Of a stretch of DNA of 32,364 nucleotides, positions 14,679-21,868 are shown piece by piece. The stretch spans positions 1 to 32,364 of the forward strand of contig JAFGBX010000212.1 in NCBI GenBank assembly GCA_016932935.1, read 5' to 3'. A program made the translations under genes and the position numbers. This stretch comes from Promethearchaeota archaeon. GTDB lineage: Archaea > Asgardarchaeota > Lokiarchaeia > Sigyniarchaeales > Sigyniarchaeaceae. Numbering within the stretch: position 1 is the stretch's first letter; each line of letters starts with the position of its first letter. Under the pieces are notes generated by a model. The model did not search any database and was not told where the DNA came from. It saw only the letters and a list, made by a program, of their open reading frames with translations.

Positions 14679-16250
14679 ATGACGACATCAAGAAACACCA
14701 AACACGAGACGTCGCTGGTTCTTGCATTCTTGGCCGGCGTGTTGGTCATCTCGGCAATTCCCTTCCACCGCGCGGCTGCCACGACGGTTGCCGATGGCGT
14801 CACGTGGGGCGTGGACGTCGGGGACGTGTTCTTCTGGGACATGACTGCATCGGCTCACCTTAACACCACGGGGGGAGGCCCGCTCAACGCCACGGGCTTG
14901 TGGAACACGACGATCACCTGGCTCGGTAATGGAACCCTCGGCCAATTCGGGCCCTCGGGGTACAATCCCTACTCGCTCTGCAACGCGACGACAGGCTGGT
15001 ACAACACCACGGCAAGTCACTGGGATAGCACGGGTGGAGGCACCATCTCGGCGATCAACATAACCGCAAGGGTCGCTGTCCAGGCTGATCCGTACTTCAT
15101 GCTACTCGTGGCGCCCCTGGTCGGCGGGGTGCTTTCCACGATGTTGGTCAACGCGTCCGTGATGAATTTCTGCACTCTCATCGGTTACACGAGCCCGAGC
15201 CTGAACAAGGTCACGGCAAATTCCGTTTCGATCGAGTTCCCCGATGGAACCGCGTGGAACGCGACCTACGACCCGAACGGCGTCGCGACCTCGTATTACT
15301 TGTATTACACAGATGCGTTCTTGAACGCGTTTGGATTAAATGGAACCGGGCAGTTCATGGAGCGGCGCGCGGTTCGCTGGTGGCCGCTGCCCAGCCCGGC
15401 CCTTGCCAGCATCACGCCGAGCACGGACAATGACGGCCGCATCACCCTGAGGTGGAGCAGCGTGGCAAGCGCGACGAATTACAGCGTGTACCGTTCCACC
15501 AGCACCATCACGAGCGCTGCGGGGCTGGCCCCCATCGTGACGGTCATGAACGCGACCGGGTACGTCGACACAGTCAACGCGAGCGGCACGTATTACTACG
15601 CCGTCGTGGCGATCAATGCCTCGGGGACGTCGGACGTCTCCAACTGCGAGGCGGTCGTCATCAATCTCACCCCCTTGAACGACTTTGCCACCACGACCAT
15701 CATCATGGTGGCCAGCATTGCTACCGTGGTCGTCGTCATGATCGCGGCCATCGTGGTGGAGAAGAAGCGGATCCCCTCGGATCTCGCGGTGCGGCCGAAG
15801 GGAAGACCCGACGGCCACGAGGAGGCCGTCTACGACGGCTTCGCCGCCGCCGCGTTCGGCCTCGGCCTCGTGGGGCTCGCGACCGCCGTCTTGCTCCTGG
15901 CTTCGCCCGCCGTCGCGGTGCCCTTCGGACTTTACCACAAGTGGCTCGAGGCGATCACGTGGATAACGGGGTTCGGGAGCATCGTGCTGGCGATCGGTGC
16001 CTTGTGCCACGGGCGCGCCGGGCGGAAGCCATCCGCCGTGCTCTTCGCCATCGCCGCCGCCTTGGGGCTCGTCCTCGTAATCTATGTTGACTTCTTACGG
16101 CCGGATCTCGCGATTCCCGGGCTATTCATCGACGCCGCGCAGTTCATCTCGTTCAGGACGATCGTCGCGACCATGGAAGCGTGCATCATCGGCCTCGCGC
16201 TCGTCGGTATCATCGTGACAGCGGTGAAAATCAAGGAAGAAGGGCTGTGA
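14679..16250 (+). CDS. large glycosylated surface protein with fibronectin-III-like domain and C-terminal membrane bundle
   Basis: It encodes 523 residues. It starts with an export signal or anchor (about 11-31, ending near 'FHRAAATT'). The exported part of about 300 residues opens with 'WGVDVGDVFFWDMTAS', a recurrent opening in archaeal secreted domains, and holds many sequons (NTT, NAT, NGT, NIT, NAS) and Thr/Gly-rich loops. Residues about 237-330 resemble a fibronectin type III domain ('GRITLRWSSVASATNYSVYR', 'GTYYYAVVAINASGTS'). Then come a transmembrane helix (about 335-356), a basic cytoplasmic loop, and four more helices (about 385-410, 422-442, 450-468, 495-517). A receptor- or pseudo-channel-like role is possible, but no family is recognised. 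It is the last gene of the operon and is convergent with an SDR gene 10 bases away. Confidence 0.75.
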   Translation: MTTSRNTKHETSLVLAFLAGVLVISAIPFHRAAATTVADGVTWGVDVGDVFFWDMTASAHLNTTGGGPLNATGLWNTTITWLGNGTLGQFGPSGYNPYSLCNATTGWYNTTASHWDSTGGGTISAINITARVAVQADPYFMLLVAPLVGGVLSTMLVNASVMNFCTLIGYTSPSLNKVTANSVSIEFPDGTAWNATYDPNGVATSYYLYYTDAFLNAFGLNGTGQFMERRAVRWWPLPSPALASITPSTDNDGRITLRWSSVASATNYSVYRSTSTITSAAGLAPIVTVMNATGYVDTVNASGTYYYAVVAINASGTSDVSNCEAVVINLTPLNDFATTTIIMVASIATVVVVMIAAIVVEKKRIPSDLAVRPKGRPDGHEEAVYDGFAAAAFGLGLVGLATAVLLLASPAVAVPFGLYHKWLEAITWITGFGSIVLAIGALCHGRAGRKPSAVLFAIAAALGLVLVIYVDFLRPDLAIPGLFIDAAQFISFRTIVATMEACIIGLALVGIIVTAVKIKEEGL

Positions 16251-16259
16251 ACCGGCACA

Positions 16260-17093
16260 TCATTCTTTTTCTATCTTTCTCATTTCCTTGGCCACGAGGG
16301 AATCGACCGTCCTCGTCGGGAGCACCCGCAAGAGCTTGTATTCCATCTTGTTATCGGCCACGATGTACCGCTCCTTCGGCCGATCCGAGGCGAGCGCGTG
16401 GTGCACTGCCTTGGCCACCTCGACCGGCGGTATCCCCTTCTTGTTCCCGCCGTCGATCGCGTGCCGGCCGACCTTCTTGGCGAGGGGCGCGAGCGGCGAG
16501 CTGATCTCGCGCGCCAGGAGCGCCTCTCCCTTGTTCCAGATGGGCGTCGCGATGCGTCCCGGCTCGATGATGGCGACCTTGACGCCCAGGACGTTCATCT
16601 CGCGCCTGAGGCTGTCTGCATAGCCCTCCACCGCGAACTTCGACGCGCAGTACGGGCCGAAGATCGGGGTTGCAAAAAAGCCAGAGTCGCTGCTCATCAT
16701 CACGACCCGCCCCTTGGCCGCGACGACGAGGGGCAAGAAAGCCCTGGTGACGCGGTGGATCCCGATGACGTTCACGTCGAATTGCTCGATCATGTCCTCC
16801 ACGGGCACGTCCATGAGCGGCCCGGCCTTGACGATGCCCGCGTTGTTCACGATGCCGAACAACCCGGTGCCCGCCTTTGATACTTCCTCCAGTGCCGCCT
16901 GGACGTCGGAATCGCGCTGCACGTCGAGGCGCAGCGGCACGACGCGATGCAAGGAACCCAGCGCGGCCAAGTCCTCCGGCTTCCGGGCGCCAGCGTAGAC
17001 ATCGAAGCCGTTCGCCGCCAAGTACTCCGCCGTGGCACGGCCGATGCCCGTGCTCGCACCGGTGACGAGCACCCACCTGGTTTGTCGGTCCAT
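16260..17093 (-). CDS. short-chain dehydrogenase/reductase
   Basis: It encodes 277 residues, a classical SDR. TGASTGIG (11-18) is the NAD(P)-binding loop and NNAG (83-86) the structural motif. Catalytic Ser134/135, Tyr148 and Lys152 lie in 'SSDSGFFATPIFGPYCASK'. 'EPGRIATPIW' follows as in this family. Basic residues after the glycine loop (Arg19, 'GARK' 35-38) suggest NADPH preference. Expected reaction: reversible oxidation of a secondary alcohol or reduction of a ketone; the substrate is unknown. The promoter TATA at 17115-17124 predicts a transcript starting at the ATG itself, so it is leaderless. The plus-strand T-rich stretch opposite its last codons (16262-16290) could terminate the convergent surface operon. 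Confidence 0.9.
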   Translation of the reverse strand: MDRQTRWVLVTGASTGIGRATAEYLAANGFDVYAGARKPEDLAALGSLHRVVPLRLDVQRDSDVQAALEEVSKAGTGLFGIVNNAGIVKAGPLMDVPVEDMIEQFDVNVIGIHRVTRAFLPLVVAAKGRVVMMSSDSGFFATPIFGPYCASKFAVEGYADSLRREMNVLGVKVAIIEPGRIATPIWNKGEALLAREISSPLAPLAKKVGRHAIDGGNKKGIPPVEVAKAVHHALASDRPKERYIVADNKMEYKLLRVLPTRTVDSLVAKEMRKIEKE

Positions 17094-17114
17094 GGTACTT
17101 GCATTGGCTCCCGC

Positions 17115-17124
17115 GGATATAAGG
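17115..17124 (-). promoter_or_regulatory. box A of the SDR gene
   Basis: The minus strand reads CCTTATATCC. Its centre is 26 bases from the first base of the ATG at 17093, so the mRNA should be leaderless. The remainder of the 117-base gap shows no gene. Confidence 0.6.
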
Positions 17125-17210
17125 CCGGATCGAGAAAACCATTCCTAACGCGCGATACTATGATGTCTTGAAGCCATGCTTCGATCACTTGCGGCCTTCT
17201 GGCCGAGCCA

Positions 17211-17888
17211 TCATCCTTCTCCTTCGTTGGTTCCCCCGCGGGCCTTGCCTATCGCCGCGCCGCCCTTGTAGGCGCGGATCCAGAGTGCGACGTTGAACGC
17301 GTAGATGAGGGTCATCGTGACGAATTCCGAGACGCCCATGCCCTCCCAGGCCCCCGTCGCGTAGGGGATCCATGCGATGGTGCCCGCCGCGATGACCAAC
17401 GCCCCGCCGATGGCCCACCAGAGCTCCTTTCGCCACCTGAACAGCTCGATCATGAGAAAAATCACGCCGAAAGTCTCACCACCGATCCAGAGGATGGCAG
17501 CCGCGTCATGAGCCCCCCGCCATGGGAGCGTCGGGAACGCGCCGACAAATACGACGGCAACCCTGGCGAGTAGCTGGAAGGCCAACCCGATGAGCGCGAA
17601 CGGCTGGGATCTTGCCCTCCCGCCCGCGACCACTTCCCGCGCGTAGACGACCACGATCGGGAACTCGAGTGCCCCCGCCAGCGCCAGCCCCACCGAGAGC
17701 ACCCCGGCCCCGTAATTGCCGTCCACGATGGCGCCGACCTCGCTGTACGAGTCCTCCAGCAGGGAGAACGGGTAGGGATAGAGGGCCATGGCCAGGAAGC
17801 CGCCCACGTTGAACAGGGCGAGACCGAGGAACGCCACGATCACCGCGTATCTCGTGAAATAATCCGCTCGCATTTTCACCATTACCAC
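17211..17888 (-). CDS. DUF998-like six-helix membrane protein
   Basis: It encodes 225 residues with six hydrophobic segments: about 13-37, 62-84, 99-118, 128-148, 157-177 and 187-207. The first loop has 'YPYPFSLLEDSYSEVGA', close to the Ser-rich loop after helix one in the DUF998 family, whose function is unknown. The start is uncertain. GTG 17888, ATG 17882, GTG 17879 and ATG 17873 all lie close together; ATG 17882 has GGTGGT just upstream and ATG 17873 has GGTGAAA. The gene follows the CofE-like gene and a possible 35-residue coupled frame and is probably co-transcribed with them. Confidence 0.75.
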   Translation of the reverse strand: MVMVKMRADYFTRYAVIVAFLGLALFNVGGFLAMALYPYPFSLLEDSYSEVGAIVDGNYGAGVLSVGLALAGALEFPIVVVYAREVVAGGRARSQPFALIGLAFQLLARVAVVFVGAFPTLPWRGAHDAAAILWIGGETFGVIFLMIELFRWRKELWWAIGGALVIAAGTIAWIPYATGAWEGMGVSEFVTMTLIYAFNVALWIRAYKGGAAIGKARGGTNEGEG

Positions 17889-17989
17889 CAGGCTTTCTGG
17901 AAGAAAAACGCAGAGACGCCACCGCCCTCCGCGTCGATCCCGGTGGGCACCATCACGGCCATAGCGGCTTCTACCTCCCTCCAGCTCAT
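17882..17989 (-). CDS. possible 35-residue small protein coupled to the CofE-like gene
   Basis: An ATG at 17989 overlaps the TGA of the CofE-like gene (ATGA), and the frame runs 35 codons to a TAA at 17882, next to the DUF998-like start. The product begins MSWREVEAAMAVM and ends in aromatic residues. No similarity is recognised. The overlap is the only support. It may merely be a translated spacer that keeps ribosomes moving into the membrane-protein gene. Confidence 0.25.
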   Translation of the reverse strand: MSWREVEAAMAVMVPTGIDAEGGGVSAFFFQKAWW

Positions 17990-19167
17990 TCGGTTGCGTA
18001 GTTCGTGAAGTAGCCCTGGACGAGGACGATCGGCGTTCCCCTGTCGCCGCTCCCGCTGGTCAGGTCGCAAAGGCTCCCGAGGAGGTCGGTCAGCCGCCTG
18101 GGGGTCGTGCCCTCGGACTGCATGTTACCCACGAGGTTCGAATCCTTCTTCATTATCCTCTCCCTCATCGCCGCTGCCAGCTCCTCGCGGGAGAGCCCTG
18201 AGAGCTCGTTGTCGATGAAGTACTTCAGCTTGAGCTCGTTTGGCCTGCCGCCGAGCCTCGCCGTGAAGGCGGGGGCGACGACCGGATCCGCCAGCTCCCA
18301 GATGCCGCCCACCGGATCCTTGAAGCACCCGTCCCCGTAGACCAAGATCTCGATCACCTTCCCGGTCTTGTTGAAAAGGGCATTCTGGAGCCCCTGGACG
18401 AACGATTCGCCGTCGCGGGGGAACAGCTTCACCTTGTCCTCGGTGGCCTTGTTGGAGCCGAGGAGCCCGAACTGCGCGTTGTACCCCTTCCCGTTCTTGT
18501 TCTCGGTCATGATCTCGTCCAAGCGGAGGGCCCTTTCCCCGCCAGCCGCGAGAACGAGGCGCTGCGTGCGCTGTCTCGTGTGGATGTCGCAGCACAGGAC
18601 ATTCTTCGTGTACTTCAGGACGTGCCTCGGGTCGTTCGAGAAGATGATCTCGATGTTCTTCCCGAAACCCTTGTAATACGAAATATAATCCACGCCCGTG
18701 AAGGGGTGAACGGTCTTGTCGCCGAACAGCTCGCGGAACTGGGCCTCGTCGAAGTTGTCCTTGTAGGGGTCGACCCCCTTCTTTTCAACGTCGTCGCTAG
18801 TGACGAGCGCGTTGCCCACCTCGTCGGAGGGGTAGGAGAGCTGGATGTAGATCTTCTTTCCGGACATGGCGATTGCCTTGAGGAGGATCGCGAAGCGGTT
18901 CCGGCTGAGTATGGGAAAGACGAGCCCGATGTCATCGCCGCTAAACTTTGCACGGATGTCGGCCGCTATCTCCTCGCAAGTGACGTAGTTCCCTTGGCAG
19001 CGTGCCACGACGGATTCAGTCACGCCTAATATGTCGCCATCGTTGAGGGCGAAGCCCTCGTTTTTCGACGCGTTTACGACGCTCTCGCAGATAATGTCGA
19101 CCAGGTTATCTCCTTCCTTCAGGATCGGGGCGATGATGCCCCTGGACGTGACGCCGGTGTGCCTCAT
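17986..19167 (-). CDS. long CofE-like (F420-0:L-glutamate ligase family) protein
   Basis: It encodes 393 residues. The first about 70 residues, with 'EGDNLVDIICESVVNAS' (18-34) and 'DGDILGVTESVVARCQGNYV' (43-62), match the opening of the F420_ligase family, where CofE adds glutamates to F420-0 using GTP. CofE proper is about 250 residues. This longer version carries an unrelated-looking middle ('IQLSYPSDEVGN', 'FTGVDYISYYKGFGKNIEI') and a C-terminal half with 'YGDGCFKDPVGGIWELADP' and 'SGSGDRGTPIVLVQGYFTNY'. Such long homologues also occur in organisms without F420, so I do not assign the ligase reaction. The start ATG 19167 has GGAAGG upstream and a TATA-like GGATTAAAG at 19211-19220. Confidence 0.75.
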   Translation of the reverse strand: MRHTGVTSRGIIAPILKEGDNLVDIICESVVNASKNEGFALNDGDILGVTESVVARCQGNYVTCEEIAADIRAKFSGDDIGLVFPILSRNRFAILLKAIAMSGKKIYIQLSYPSDEVGNALVTSDDVEKKGVDPYKDNFDEAQFRELFGDKTVHPFTGVDYISYYKGFGKNIEIIFSNDPRHVLKYTKNVLCCDIHTRQRTQRLVLAAGGERALRLDEIMTENKNGKGYNAQFGLLGSNKATEDKVKLFPRDGESFVQGLQNALFNKTGKVIEILVYGDGCFKDPVGGIWELADPVVAPAFTARLGGRPNELKLKYFIDNELSGLSREELAAAMRERIMKKDSNLVGNMQSEGTTPRRLTDLLGSLCDLTSGSGDRGTPIVLVQGYFTNYATE

Positions 19168-19210
19168 GGGGATCTTCCCTTCCGTTCTGTGTGCGAGAAA
19201 CTTGCCAATC

Positions 19211-19220
19211 CTTTAATCCT
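19211..19220 (-). promoter_or_regulatory. box A of the CofE-like gene
   Basis: The minus strand reads AGGATTAAAG. Transcription from about 19189 would leave a leader of about 20 bases with GGAAGG as ribosome binding site. Confidence 0.4.
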
Positions 19221-19230
19221 AATGGATGGG

Positions 19231-19365
19231 TCAGAACCCGTCGCCGTCGTGCACGAAGGTCTTGAGCTTGGGGAACCGAGCGCCGAGCACGGGCAACGTG
19301 CTGGCCAGCCACGTCCGGGGCCTGCCCTCGACGATGTCGGACGCCAAGGAATGGTCGACGGTCAT
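19231..19365 (-). CDS. possible 44-residue protein at the end of the glycosidase operon
   Basis: Nine bases after the stop of the last glycoside hydrolase gene an ATG opens 44 codons ending in TGA at 19231. The product starts MTVDHSLASDIVEGRPRTWL and has the high-GC third positions of real genes nearby. No similarity is known to me, and no strong ribosome binding site is seen. Its position suggests co-transcription, but such frames also arise by chance in GC-rich DNA. It fills most of the 207-base gap before the CofE-like gene. Confidence 0.3.
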   Translation of the reverse strand: MTVDHSLASDIVEGRPRTWLASTLPVLGARFPKLKTFVHDGDGF

Positions 19366-19374
19366 CACGTTTAG

Positions 19375-21864
19375 CTATTCCACGACGAGCTCGACTTGCC
19401 GGGACGGGGTCGGGTACGCCGTGATCCACGCCTCGACGAACATTGGGCGGGGGTTTCCCTTCAAGCCGAGCACCCACGCGTCTATTTGCTTCCCCCGGTA
19501 TTCCGGGCGCAGGGGGAAGTAGTAAGTGTAGTTGCCCGTTGCGGACTTGACCAGGTGCTCCCACGGGTGCGCCTGGTACGAGAGTGCCCGGTCGGGCGCG
19601 CCGACAGGCTTGCCATCGACCTTCAACGCCGCGTAGGCGCCTTCATCGCCGTGTTCCCCGAAGATCGGGATGCAAAGGTAACTCCCCTCTGGGATTTCGT
19701 CCAGCACGAACGACGCGTGGTAGGCCTTGTCGAAGGACGACCGGTCGAGCCGCTCGAACAAGAAGTTCATCCGCCACGCCGATCTATCACCGATCCACTT
19801 CCCGTCCTTCCTTGCAGCGATCTCGAAGACGACCTGGGGAACGTCATGGATGCGGACATATCTAGCAGTTTTTCCAGGGACGAGGATCTCGGCGTAGCGC
19901 TGCCTGCCCACGGGCTCGGGAACCCGGCGCTCGCCGGCGAACCGCGGGTCGCCCGCGGGGTTGAACGGCGCGTCGGCGGGTTCTGTCGTCGCCAAGAGGA
20001 GTGGATCCACCCTGGAGTTAGAGGCCCCCTCCAGGCAATCGTGCACCTCGGCGGTCACGGTCGTCCACGATGCCAAATCCGTGCTGAAGTCAGCCGCGAT
20101 CGCGGGCTTCTCGAAGAATCCCCCCGCCGCCTTGATGCTCAGCGTGTCGAGCTGGATGGCCGCGCCGAGGTCGACGCGCAGCCCGGCGGTGTCGTAGGCC
20201 AGGGTGCGAAACCGAGACGCCGCGTCGCCGTCGAACGCGTACTTGTCCCACGGCGCGCGTGCCTTGAAGATGGGCTGGGCAAAGAAGGCATCGCGGGCGG
20301 CCTGAACCTCCGGGACGAGGGTCGGCCCCGAGCGGGCCATGCAGCGTGCCTCCAAGCAGTTGTTATCGGCAGCGAAGCAAGTCGCCTCGTAGAGCAACTC
20401 CGCGTCTGCCGGGACGTCGCAAGGTTGGAGCTCGGCGAGCCTTCGATGCCACGGCAGCTCGAGTGGCTCCCCGGAAAAGGTGACGTCGATGGCCTTGCCA
20501 TGAACGAGCGCTGTTGCGGCCTCTCCGGCGATCGTGGCGCGGGTGAACGTGCGAATGCCCTGCACGAGCGACACGAGGGCCCTCGTGCCGGGCCTGCCGA
20601 GCAGTGTGACCTTCACAGGTTTCCCCAAAACGTCCCGGACGACCGTATAATCCGTACCGGCGATCGTGACCTCTTGCTTGTTGACGGGCGCGTCTTTCAC
20701 GGCGGCGATGATCAAGCACGAGCGGAAGGCAAGCACCTCGACCTCCACGGTGGTTCCGTAGGGGAACTCCCCGATCACGCGCTCCGTCGGATGGAATTGC
20801 CGCACGACGATGGGAGCGGTCGTGGGCGCCAGGCCGACCTCCCCGTTCAGTGTGACATTGCGCGTTTCCGGTTCCCATTCGAGGTTCCGCATCGTGATGA
20901 ACCGGGTCGCGTCGTCCCCGCGGCTTACTGCCAGCGGCCCGTATTTGTTGACATCTTTCAAGACCATAGCGTTGACCAGGATGTCGCGATAACGCCGGTG
21001 CAAGTTGTAGATGCGCGCGAGTCTGGGGAACTCGTCGTCCCGCAGGAACCATGGGTTGCCGTACAACTCGGGTGCGAGAATCAAGCACCTGTTGAACGCC
21101 TGGAGCACGAGGTCATCGTCCCAGAAGTCGAGGCAAGATGAGAGACAGACCCCGTGGTCTTCCTGCAAGCGGCTCATGCCGACCGGGAGCTCGCGGGACA
21201 GTGCTCCCGCCCGATGGTGCGTGGCAGGGAACAAGTTCCACATGAGCACGTCGATGTATGTCTCCGCGCCGCCGAGGAGGGACGTGGTCGCGTAGGGCAT
21301 GCCCTTCCCGAGGTCGAGCCGGTGGTTGAGCAAGATGAGGTCGGGCGAGTACTTCCGGCACTCTTGCATCATCTTGACGAAGTAATCCTGCTTCTCCTTG
21401 CGCAGCGTGCCGCACACGCCGTCGAACTTGAACAGTGCCCACTCGAAGTCCTTGCACAGGCCCGCCATGAGGTCGATGCGCGCGCGGGCGTCGGCTTCCG
21501 TGTCCCCGAAGCCGTCGGGCCCTCCCCACACGCCGAGCCTGGTGCCCATGGCCTTGGCCTTCTTGTAGATCGGGTCGAGCCCGCGAGGGAACTGGCGCTT
21601 GAATTTCTCGGTGCTCAGGTTGCCATAGCCATTGCCGGGGCCGTCGATGGCGCCGGCGTCGAAGGCGTAGATGTCCAGCTGCATGCCGTATTCCCGCCGC
21701 AACCAGTCGAAGAACTCGAGGTTAGCGAGTGTCTGCGCCTCCGTGGCGCCCTCGTTCGTGTTGTTGATCCACGAGAAGTACTGCGCGCGCGAGGGCGTCT
21801 TCTCGTCGGCGCCGGGGAACACATTCGCCGGGGTCGCTTCCTTGGTCTGGTCTTTCTTTGCCAT
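19375..21864 (-). CDS. putative clan GH-D-like (GH27/31/36-type) glycoside hydrolase
   Basis: It encodes 829 residues from ATG 21864, chosen because GAGG lies just before it, overlapping the stop of the upstream gene; a longer frame to 22005 only re-reads that gene. Residues about 28-290 form a TIM barrel: 'YFSWINNTNEG' (29-39), 'QLDIYAFDAGAID' (62-74), 'TRLGVWGGPDGFG' (108-120), 'ALFKFDGVCG' (143-152) with Asp148 in the K-x-D position of the GH-D nucleophile, and 'LILLNHRLD' (176-184). The rest is beta-rich, including a discoidin- or NPCBM-like region ('LRVDLGAAIQLDTLSIK', 'ARYVRIHDVP') that may bind sugar. Expected: retaining alpha-glycosidase, perhaps alpha-galactosidase-like; exact specificity is unknown. 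No signal peptide. It is third in the GH2-GH78 operon, starting five bases after GH78. Confidence 0.72.
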   Translation of the reverse strand: MAKKDQTKEATPANVFPGADEKTPSRAQYFSWINNTNEGATEAQTLANLEFFDWLRREYGMQLDIYAFDAGAIDGPGNGYGNLSTEKFKRQFPRGLDPIYKKAKAMGTRLGVWGGPDGFGDTEADARARIDLMAGLCKDFEWALFKFDGVCGTLRKEKQDYFVKMMQECRKYSPDLILLNHRLDLGKGMPYATTSLLGGAETYIDVLMWNLFPATHHRAGALSRELPVGMSRLQEDHGVCLSSCLDFWDDDLVLQAFNRCLILAPELYGNPWFLRDDEFPRLARIYNLHRRYRDILVNAMVLKDVNKYGPLAVSRGDDATRFITMRNLEWEPETRNVTLNGEVGLAPTTAPIVVRQFHPTERVIGEFPYGTTVEVEVLAFRSCLIIAAVKDAPVNKQEVTIAGTDYTVVRDVLGKPVKVTLLGRPGTRALVSLVQGIRTFTRATIAGEAATALVHGKAIDVTFSGEPLELPWHRRLAELQPCDVPADAELLYEATCFAADNNCLEARCMARSGPTLVPEVQAARDAFFAQPIFKARAPWDKYAFDGDAASRFRTLAYDTAGLRVDLGAAIQLDTLSIKAAGGFFEKPAIAADFSTDLASWTTVTAEVHDCLEGASNSRVDPLLLATTEPADAPFNPAGDPRFAGERRVPEPVGRQRYAEILVPGKTARYVRIHDVPQVVFEIAARKDGKWIGDRSAWRMNFLFERLDRSSFDKAYHASFVLDEIPEGSYLCIPIFGEHGDEGAYAALKVDGKPVGAPDRALSYQAHPWEHLVKSATGNYTYYFPLRPEYRGKQIDAWVLGLKGNPRPMFVEAWITAYPTPSRQVELVVE

Positions 21865-21868
21865 GGCC

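Noticed and set aside
19396-21141. 581-codon plus-strand frame opposite the GH-D-like gene
   Set aside because: Low-complexity composition without motifs. The opposite strand has clear glycosidase motifs and operon structure.
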